A stretch of 6,736 nt of DNA, taken from the NCBI GenBank assembly GCA_003453835.1, contig DMMN01000006.1:39364-46099 (forward strand), in the 5' to 3' direction. Below, piece after piece: positions 1 to 5,361 of this stretch. Every line of letters starts with the position of its first letter. The first letter of the stretch is position 1. The notes below the pieces were generated by a model. The model searched no databases and was not told where the DNA came from. It saw only the letters and a program-made list of their open reading frames with translations. This stretch comes from Bacteroidota bacterium (GTDB lineage Bacteria > Bacteroidota > Ignavibacteria > UBA10030). The position numbers and the translations under genes are program-made.

Positions 1-848
1 CCGAGAGAGGCCATCTTGTCCGATTGAAACAACTGCAGACGGGCTTCGGAGAGCTTCATCGTCATGGTGTTGAACGACTTGGCGAGCATTCCGATATCAT
101 CCCTTCCTAGATCAGGAACGGAGTAACTGAGATTGCCACCCCCAACCTGCCTTGTCGCATCAAGAAGCGCGCCGACAGGAACGCTGACCCATCGGCGAAC
201 GAAGAAAGCTATGATGAGACTCATGGCAAGGACGGCACTCACGGCAAATATTCCGACTTGAACCGCGCTTGCCTGAATGCGCGTGTCCACATCTGCCAAC
301 GAAATCGTCACGTCCAGGACGCCAAGAACTTGTTGCTGTTTGGAGTGGGCGTGGCATGCCGCCTCCCAGCATGAGCGCTCGGTGTAGATCGGATTGATAA
401 CACCGAACACTCTGGCAGAATCCGGATGGATTCGAAATATCCGCGTCCGCTCTGAAATGGAGAGCCTCTCGAGCGGCTTATCAGCCGCGTGGCAGGCGTA
501 GCAGCTTTCGGCCTGCTTGTCTACCATCCGACCGATGTTTTCCTCGCGGGAGGAGTAGATAATTTCTCCCTCTTTGTTCAGCACCCGCACTTCCTCGATG
601 CCTGGATCAGATCCGATGTCGTTGATGATGATATGGATACGCTCCCGCTGATTAAGGAGCATATCGTACCTGGTGCTGTTCTTTACTGTCTCACTCAATT
701 GCATCGCATGACGCTCCACCTCATCCAGCAGATTGTTTCGCTGCGATCGAATGTTGAAGTACGAGTAGACCCCGATTGTCACAATCGCCGTCACTCCAAC
801 TACCAGAATGAGCCTGAAGCCGATTTTCCTGCTAAGACGCGCGATCAT
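1..848 (-). CDS. Heme-c-binding sensor histidine kinase, N-terminal part (runs off the left edge)
   Basis: This is the first 282 codons of a membrane sensor kinase; the catalytic part lies beyond the window. Residues about 11-31 form TM1 and about 198-217 form TM2, enclosing a periplasmic sensor domain of about 165 residues. TM2 leads into a HAMP linker (about 218-272), then the sequence SDKMASLG, which typically opens the dimerisation/H-box region of NtrB-like kinases. The phosphorylated His itself is not in view. The sensor domain holds a CXXCH c-heme motif (C116, C119, H120) and a CX4CH motif (C160, C165, H166, with H168 close by), so covalent heme and redox or ligand sensing are likely. 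The start is ATG at 848, with AAGG 9 nt upstream; an in-frame stop (the cytochrome TGA) lies 27 nt before it, so no longer start is possible. The 27-bp gap to the cytochrome gene implies co-transcription. The kinase call is firm; the ligand is unknown. Confidence 0.88.
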   Translation of the reverse strand, partial: MIARLSRKIGFRLILVVGVTAIVTIGVYSYFNIRSQRNNLLDEVERHAMQLSETVKNSTRYDMLLNQRERIHIIINDIGSDPGIEEVRVLNKEGEIIYSSREENIGRMVDKQAESCYACHAADKPLERLSISERTRIFRIHPDSARVFGVINPIYTERSCWEAACHAHSKQQQVLGVLDVTISLADVDTRIQASAVQVGIFAVSAVLAMSLIIAFFVRRWVSVPVGALLDATRQVGGGNLSYSVPDLGRDDIGMLAKSFNTMTMKLSEARLQLFQSDKMASL

Positions 849-875
849 ATGATCATACCTTGCGACGTGAGAGCC

Positions 876-2021
876 TCACGGGCGCTTCGTCTTGGTGAGG
901 CGAACCCGCAAACCCGGAGTCGCACCTGGATAACTCTTGTCATCATGACAACTACTGCAAGTCGGTTTCCTGCCGTATTCATTCTCAATATGGCAGCTCG
1001 CACATTCAATGGCCGAGTGAGTATCATCGAGCTTCATGCCCGTTACGCGGTGGTCGAAGGATCCGGTTTCCCATTGACTGTGACACGATCGACAGTTACT
1101 GGAGAGGCCACTGTAGTTTCGCTTCGCACCGTGGCAACGGCTGCATGCCAGTAATGAGTGAAAGCGGCCGAGATCAAATCCGGTCCGGCGAGCATGACTG
1201 AATCCTGCCCGCGGCTGTTCCCCGTGGCAGCGACGGCAATTCTCCTTGACTGAATGACAAGGTGAGCAGGCATCGTGTCCTTGTCCCAGGTGAACGACTC
1301 CCCCCGCCGAAGCCGCCGCCGGTTTGTGACAGCGGCTGCAGCGTTCATTTGCGTGGCAGTCAGAGCATGCCAGCCCAAAAAGATCCGTGTGCTCGTTATG
1401 AAAGAACGTAACCAATCTCCCCTCGTTGGCTTTCGTTTCGAACACGAGCCGCTTGGGTCTTGTGACGCGAATTGCCTCCTTGACGCTGCGGCCGGCCGGC
1501 GCGGCGACGGGCGTGCGAGACCTGGAAAGGTGGCAGCTTTCGCATCCGGTGGCGCCTCCCAATTCTCGATGGCAATTGACACACTGTCTGTGATAGGCCC
1601 CCTTTAAGCCGGGCTTTGACAGATCAAGGGTTCTTGCCGCGGAGCCAGATGCGTGACAGTCGCTGCAAGGAAGCACCTTCCCGGGTGGGTTGTAGTGGTG
1701 GCACATCACGCATTTGCCCGACATTTCAGACATTTCGGCATGAACCCGGTGACTAAAGAGGGCGGGCTCATACAACTCCGGAGAACCTGTGAGCTTTTCC
1801 ATCAGTATGCTGTCCGGCCCGGCAGCGGCGGAATGGTGCACAGTAGTCATCTGGCTGCGCGGACAACTCCTGAGGCATGGATTGAGTTTCGTCGGGACCT
1901 CGCACGTGTGGCACGTCAGGCAATTGTTCCCACGCTGATTTGACATTTGCCCAAGTGCCGGGCGATCGGCGAGAAGCAGAAGAAAGACTAAATAGGCGGA
2001 GGATCGTATGGTAACACTCAT
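876..2021 (-). CDS. Secreted 13-heme multiheme cytochrome c
   Basis: A 381-residue exported cytochrome. Residues 1-25 are a Sec signal peptide (hydrophobic core about 9-18, likely cleavage after ALG24). Thirteen CXXCH motifs have their first Cys at 34, 104, 119, 147, 160, 219, 228, 252, 262, 293, 310, 340 and 355. From motif 2 onward they come in close pairs 9-17 residues apart, as in Hmc/NrfH-type electron wires. Many other His residues (for example H91, H94, H144, H208, H211, H244, H249, H275, H288, H324, H335) could give bis-His ligation. The first motif is followed by three non-heme Cys (40, 49, 53), which is unusual. ATG at 2021 overlaps the stop of the NrfD-like gene by 4 bp, and GGGAG lies 6 nt upstream. 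It probably exchanges electrons with the Fe-S/NrfD-like subunits in the periplasm. There is no C-terminal membrane helix, so it is soluble or held by partners. Confidence 0.93.
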   Translation of the reverse strand: MSVTIRSSAYLVFLLLLADRPALGQMSNQRGNNCLTCHTCEVPTKLNPCLRSCPRSQMTTVHHSAAAGPDSILMEKLTGSPELYEPALFSHRVHAEMSEMSGKCVMCHHYNPPGKVLPCSDCHASGSAARTLDLSKPGLKGAYHRQCVNCHRELGGATGCESCHLSRSRTPVAAPAGRSVKEAIRVTRPKRLVFETKANEGRLVTFFHNEHTDLFGLACSDCHANERCSRCHKPAAASAGGVVHLGQGHDACSPCHSVKENCRRCHGEQPRAGFSHARRTGFDLGRFHSLLACSRCHGAKRNYSGLSSNCRSCHSQWETGSFDHRVTGMKLDDTHSAIECASCHIENEYGRKPTCSSCHDDKSYPGATPGLRVRLTKTKRP

Positions 2022-3262
2022 TGGAAGCTCCCTCGAATAGCGTATTTAGTGGTCGGAGCTGGGCTCTTCTGGGGCACGCTGACAATCGGAAATATTCTGG
2101 TGAGGAATCTGTACGCAAGTATCAACAGCGAGATAAACCCGACCGTAACGGAGATCTCACCTATGGACGGATAGTACACAACGGACGCATACGGCGGCGT
2201 GTATGCAATGATGAAATTGTTGATTCGGTTCAAGAGCACTCCCAGGATCACCAGCGACGATGCCACAAAAAGCCACAACGGAGAGCGCAGAACTGAGGGG
2301 GAAAGAAACATCCGGAGCGGTATGACGACGCCCAGGAGCACCTCAAGAACGAACATCACGCTTTCTGTTGTCGGATCTGCCAGATAGACAAAGGTCTCAC
2401 GAATGAACATATCTCCAATCTTGAAGCCGAGATAAATGCCAAGTAGCGGCCCAACCATCCTCCCCAGTCTCGAAAGAACAGCCATTTCAGGTTTCAGTCC
2501 GAATGACCGGGAGGCAATGAGAGACTCGAAGATGATCATGGGGAATCCGACCGCGACGGCCGAAAGGAGAAAGAGGAGCGGCAGGATGGGTGTCTGCCAA
2601 AGCGGATGCATCTTGGGACCGGCGATGATCATCAGGGTGCCCAAAGAAGACTGGTGTAGCGTCGAGAGCACCACCCCCGCAATGATGAAAAGGAATATGG
2701 TCTTATCGAGCAGACGATCCAGGATCCGGAGCAGGGTATCCAGCGGCCTGTTGATGAAAGAGAACACACCCTTCAGGCGCACACGACCAACGAATCGCTC
2801 CGTCACGATTGGGAGAAACTCGATGTAGAGAACAGTCATATAGATCATGACGCAGAGGCCAACTTCGAAGAGCGCCGAATTGCCATTCCACATCACCAGT
2901 GGATGCCAGATGTAGTACCACCGGCCGATGTCGATTACAACCGCGAGGGCCACGAACGTGTATCCGAGCATAGCCGTCAGAAGCGCAGGGCGAACGATTG
3001 CATGGTAGTCTTCCCTGTTCATCACGTGACCGAGGGCCGCCGACGTGAAGCCCCCCGCAGCCAGCGCAACGCCCGCTGCAACGTCAACACCGATCCAGAG
3101 TCCCCACGGATACTGGTCACTCAGATTGGTGACTGCGCCGATGCCGAAGAGAAGTCTTGCAACTGCAACTGCCACTCCGTTGAGCGCAAGTAGGGTCAGG
3201 ATCATTACTCCCGGTGTGAAGAACTTCGTCGAGAGAGGGGTAGGTCTGGGCGACGCGTTCAT
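2018..3262 (-). CDS. NrfD/HybB/HmcC-type quinone-interacting membrane subunit
   Basis: A 414-residue polytopic protein with about ten hydrophobic helices (roughly 17-40, 54-78, 91-113, 128-152, 188-204, 222-247, 263-283, 300-320, 327-349, 367-388). The stretch GLWIGVDVAAGVALAAGG near 54-71 and the segment NSALFEVGLCVMIYMTVL at 128-145 are typical of the HybB (hydrogenase-2 membrane subunit) and HmcC branch of the NrfD/PsrC family. This family carries no heme and exchanges electrons or protons between menaquinone/ubiquinone and a partner Fe-S protein. The HybA/HmcB-like ferredoxin is encoded immediately upstream and overlaps it by 4 bp (ATGA); GAGGAG 8 nt before the ATG is the ribosome binding site. 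The next gene, the cytochrome, again overlaps by 4 bp, pointing to translational coupling and one complex. No hydrogenase or molybdoenzyme subunit is visible beside it. Family membership is secure; the direction of electron flow is not known. Confidence 0.92.
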   Translation of the reverse strand: MNASPRPTPLSTKFFTPGVMILTLLALNGVAVAVARLLFGIGAVTNLSDQYPWGLWIGVDVAAGVALAAGGFTSAALGHVMNREDYHAIVRPALLTAMLGYTFVALAVVIDIGRWYYIWHPLVMWNGNSALFEVGLCVMIYMTVLYIEFLPIVTERFVGRVRLKGVFSFINRPLDTLLRILDRLLDKTIFLFIIAGVVLSTLHQSSLGTLMIIAGPKMHPLWQTPILPLLFLLSAVAVGFPMIIFESLIASRSFGLKPEMAVLSRLGRMVGPLLGIYLGFKIGDMFIRETFVYLADPTTESVMFVLEVLLGVVIPLRMFLSPSVLRSPLWLFVASSLVILGVLLNRINNFIIAYTPPYASVVYYPSIGEISVTVGFISLLILAYRFLTRIFPIVSVPQKSPAPTTKYAIRGSFQ

Positions 3263-4143
3263 TCAGCCATCTCCTCGGCCTCTTTGCGTTTCTTTGTAAT
3301 CCACATAAGCCCCCCCAGAAGCGCATAGAGCGAAACGGGAGGCACAAAGTACGCGAAGATTCCATGTTGGATTGATTCGGACGTTCCGGGCATCGGATCT
3401 CTCCCGAGTTCGGGGAACTCCAATTCCTTGAATTCTGCTTTTGCCAGATACATCCATGAGGTGCCACCTGCTTCAAATTCGCCGTAGATGTGATCATTGT
3501 AGCGGTCGGGGTTGTTGCGGATTTTTTCCCGCGCCACCTCGATGAGCGACGCTCGGCGCCCGTAAGCGAGGGCCTCCATAGGGCAGACTTCCACACAGGC
3601 CGGCACGTTGCCGTCGTCGATCCGCCGAATGCAGAAATCGCACTTCTCGATTTCCGGCTTCAGAGCTTTCTCGTACTCGAACGATGGGATCTGGAACGGG
3701 CAGGCGACCATGCAATAGCGACATCCGATGCACTTGTCGCCGTCCCAAAGCACCGGGCCGCTCTCCTTCTTGGAGATTGCCCCAACGATGCAGGCAGATT
3801 CGCAACCCGGAAAGTCACAGTGCATGCATTGCACTTTGACGTACGTTGGCCGGGGGGGGCGCTCCGGTCCCGGGTATTCATTGACCACGGTCAGTGAGTC
3901 ATGACCAGGCCGCCGCCGTGCTGGAATGGTGGAGTTGTCTGCCGTGGGCTCGTTGGGATAATCGTGAGCCCGCTTGCACGCAGCCTCGCAGCTTCGACAG
4001 CCCACGCAGGCTGTCGTGTCGACAAGAATCCCCATCCTGTCGGTTGAGGGAATCCTTGCCGGTGCTGCTCGCGCAGCTTCGCTGACTGAGGCCGCAGCTG
4101 TTGTGATGAGAGTTGTTCGGAGAAAATCTCGCCGAGTTTCCAT
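3259..4143 (-). CDS. Tat-exported ferredoxin-like subunit with four [4Fe-4S] motifs, HybA/HmcB type
   Basis: From ATG at 4143 the protein is 294 residues. RRDFLR at 4-9 followed by a hydrophobic Ala-rich stretch is a Tat signal, so the folded Fe-S protein is exported. Four cluster motifs follow: C46-C49-C52-C56, C106-C109-C114-C118, C138-C141-C144-C148 and C168-C171-C183-C187, the DmsB/HybA arrangement of four [4Fe-4S] clusters. A hydrophobic helix at about 261-282 with a basic tail (KKRK) anchors the C-terminus, as in HybA and HmcB. It would carry electrons between the NrfD-like membrane subunit, encoded directly downstream with a 4-bp overlap, and the multiheme cytochrome. Start choice: an in-frame TTG at 4173 would add ten residues but has no Shine-Dalgarno sequence. 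The ATG puts the twin Arg in the normal place, though its own AGG (9 nt away) is weak. Family call is strong; start is moderately sure. Confidence 0.92.
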   Translation of the reverse strand: METRRDFLRTTLITTAAASVSEAARAAPARIPSTDRMGILVDTTACVGCRSCEAACKRAHDYPNEPTADNSTIPARRRPGHDSLTVVNEYPGPERPPRPTYVKVQCMHCDFPGCESACIVGAISKKESGPVLWDGDKCIGCRYCMVACPFQIPSFEYEKALKPEIEKCDFCIRRIDDGNVPACVEVCPMEALAYGRRASLIEVAREKIRNNPDRYNDHIYGEFEAGGTSWMYLAKAEFKELEFPELGRDPMPGTSESIQHGIFAYFVPPVSLYALLGGLMWITKKRKEAEEMAE

Positions 4144-4182
4144 GTCTATTTGCCTGTTTTGCTCGGTTGTCAATTTCGGGTT

Positions 4183-4875
4183 TCATGATTCAGTCTTACT
4201 ACTGCCTCTTTCATTGAGTTGCCTCGATGAGGTCCAGAGGGGGAAGCACTCACGGGCAAGCCGTTCCCATTCCTCGTCGCTTAGTTTGTCGTTGAAGTTC
4301 TCGGCCAACCGGCCCCCATCTTGGAGAACGGGTCCTGCGCTCGGCGCGAACCATTGAAAGAGCTGCATCCGCATTGCCTCCCGCCAACGATCTGCCGCAA
4401 CACCTCTCAGGAGATTCCGCAGCTCGACGCGCAAATTCGACGGCCTGACCCTGGCAATCCAGCCGCCCTCGTACGGTGACTTGTTGATGAGACCCGGATT
4501 CTTCTGAAGCATCACATTGACTTCAACGACTGTCCCGGATACCGGTGCCACGGCGTCCACTGATCTGCCTGCATGCTCGAGCGTCGCCAGCGACCCTCCT
4601 TGCTGCACGATGGTCCCGACAACAGGTAGCTCAACAGCATCCAGTCGCCCAACAAACTGCTGGGCGAAGTCGTCGATCCCGACGGCAACCGCATCACCGT
4701 TCTTCACAAGTACCCAACTGTGACCTGGATGAAGATATTGCTCGATCACTTGAGGCGGAATCGTGACACGAATCTCTTCAATGGATGTTCTCGGCTTTGT
4801 TTCCCTCCTCCCCGAAAGGATCAATCCTATTGTGACAAAGATGATGACGGTGAGTAGAACAAGTATGGGCACCAT
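4183..4875 (-). CDS. Membrane-anchored GcvH-like protein lacking the lipoyl lysine
   Basis: A 230-residue protein with one N-terminal helix (about 2-22) followed by a basic stretch (GRRETKPR), so by the positive-inside rule the soluble part should face the cytoplasm. Residues about 45-148 follow the glycine cleavage H-protein fold: HPGHSW, VAVGIDDFAQQFVGRLDAVELP, APVSGTVVEVN, then NPGLINKSPYEGGWIARV. In true GcvH the lipoate is carried on Lys in an ESVKA-like turn; here the aligned residues are E100-H-A-G103-R, with Gly in place of Lys. It is therefore probably not lipoylated and not part of glycine cleavage. A C-terminal region of about 80 residues is unrecognised. It is the first gene of the redox cluster, 39 bp before the ferredoxin ATG, suggesting an assembly, scaffold or docking role (inference). 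ATG at 4875 is chosen because GGAGG lies 5 nt upstream; an in-frame GTG (4893) and TTG (4896) lack such a site. Confidence 0.82.
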   Translation of the reverse strand: MVPILVLLTVIIFVTIGLILSGRRETKPRTSIEEIRVTIPPQVIEQYLHPGHSWVLVKNGDAVAVGIDDFAQQFVGRLDAVELPVVGTIVQQGGSLATLEHAGRSVDAVAPVSGTVVEVNVMLQKNPGLINKSPYEGGWIARVRPSNLRVELRNLLRGVAADRWREAMRMQLFQWFAPSAGPVLQDGGRLAENFNDKLSDEEWERLARECFPLWTSSRQLNERGSSKTES

Positions 4876-4880
4876 GATGA

Positions 4881-4885
4881 CCTCC
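4881..4885 (-). promoter_or_regulatory. Strong Shine-Dalgarno that fixes the start of the GcvH-like gene
   Basis: On the minus strand GGAGG is followed by five bases (TCATC) and then ATG at 4875. This is a near-ideal ribosome binding site and places translation start at 4875 rather than at the in-frame GTG (4893) or TTG (4896), both of which lie upstream of this site. Confidence 0.8.
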
Positions 4886-4906
4886 AGAGACACCAATGTT
4901 CGCTTT

Positions 4907-4935
4907 CGTGCCGACAGGATGAAAAATCCGTGCCG
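4907..4935 (-). repeat. CGTGCCG direct repeats flanking a small inverted repeat
   Basis: CGTGCCG occurs at 4907-4913 and again at 4929-4935, a 22-bp period or about two helical turns. Between them lies an imperfect dyad, ACAGGAT and ATCCGT around GAAAA. The element ends about 30 nt upstream of the GcvH-like start codon, a place suited to an operator or leader hairpin. Function is inferred from position only. Confidence 0.4.
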
Positions 4936-5029
4936 CTAGGATTGAGCTTGTAGCAGGACTGGGAGCCGCAACTTGTTTGTGAGAGACGAGTTGGAGCTTC
5001 CAATGACAGGAATCGCGCGACCGAAAACA

Positions 5030-5066
5030 GGAGTGATGAAAAAAACTACAGGCCGGAGTGATGAAA
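5030..5066. repeat. 12-bp direct repeat GGAGTGATGAAA, 25-bp period
   Basis: GGAGTGATGAAA is present exactly at 5030-5041 and 5055-5066. Related GGATGAA sequences follow at 5067 and at 4917. Exact repeats in the only long non-coding gap, about 155-190 nt upstream of the operon start, could be paired binding sites for a response regulator or other activator; this is inference. Confidence 0.45.
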
Positions 5067-5290
5067 GGATGAACAGGCGATAATTACCGCTGGGTGACGG
5101 CGTTAGGGCTGCTGTTGAATTTCACAATAAGGGGTGTTGAGCTTCTAAACAGTTGTCGAACGGCGGTTGTTGAAATCGACACGATAAGAGCGTGCGCCCG
5201 ACCGCGGGGACTCGACTCGACGGGCCTGGCTATTCGGCTTCCGGATTGATGGGCTGTGCAGTTCTACTTTCTGAAAGGGTGGGCCAAGGG

Positions 5291-5332
5291 GAAAAAAGAA
5301 GAAGGACCTTCACTTCGCTGCAAAGGTCCTTC
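5291..5332 (-). terminator. Rho-independent terminator of the malic enzyme gene
   Basis: On the minus strand a perfect 10-bp stem, GAAGGACCTT pairing with AAGGTCCTTC (5332-5323 with 5310-5301), encloses a 12-nt loop and is followed directly by TTCTTTTTTC (5300-5291). The hairpin begins 29 nt after the malic enzyme stop codon. The arrangement is a textbook intrinsic terminator and separates the malic enzyme transcript from the redox operon. Confidence 0.9.
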
Positions 5333-5361
5333 AGTTCGACGGGCTACAATTTCGAGGCGTG

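Larger units (their letters stand above)
4876..5290. other. Gene-free intergenic region, likely control region of the redox operon
   Basis: About 415 bp between the terminator of the malic enzyme gene and the start of the GcvH-like gene. I see no credible coding frame, tRNA or large fold. It contains a 12-bp direct repeat (5030-5041 and 5055-5066), a 7-bp direct repeat flanking a small inverted repeat (4907-4935), and a cluster of TGTTGA-like boxes (5113-5174). The operon promoter should lie here because both neighbours run leftward and a terminator isolates the upstream gene, but I could not find a convincing sigma-70 or sigma-54 promoter by eye. Confidence 0.6.

Noticed and set aside
489..1154. 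Plus-strand open frame of 221 codons
   Set aside because: It lies antisense across the sensor kinase and cytochrome genes, both supported by clear motifs. Its product shows no domain, signal or coherent hydrophobic pattern.
876..2021. CRISPR-like or tandem DNA repeat suggested by the recurring CXXCH codons
   Set aside because: The repetition is at protein level (heme motifs) with irregular spacing and variable codons; there is no constant repeat/spacer structure.
2436..2828. Plus-strand open frame of 130 codons
   Set aside because: Antisense to the NrfD-like gene; the translation is a basic, Arg/Met-rich shadow with no recognisable features.
3490..3897. Plus-strand open frame of 135 codons
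   Set aside because: Antisense to the ferredoxin gene, whose four cysteine motifs show the real frame.
3899..4186. Minus-strand ATG that overlaps the GcvH-like stop codon as ATGA and opens a 95-codon frame
   Set aside because: The junction looks like a coupled start, but the frame is out of register with the Fe-S protein and gives a Ser/Arg-rich shadow without domains. The Tat signal and cysteine motifs are in the other frame.
4894..4896. TTG at 4896 (or GTG at 4893) as the start of the GcvH-like gene
   Set aside because: The strong GGAGG at 4881-4885 lies downstream of both codons and is ideally spaced for the ATG at 4875.
4940..4985. Possible sigma-54 promoter (TTGC element) for the redox operon
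   Set aside because: No GG dinucleotide lies 12 bp upstream of the GC, so the -24/-12 pattern is not met. The CGGCAC copies nearer the gene lack a matching TTGC.
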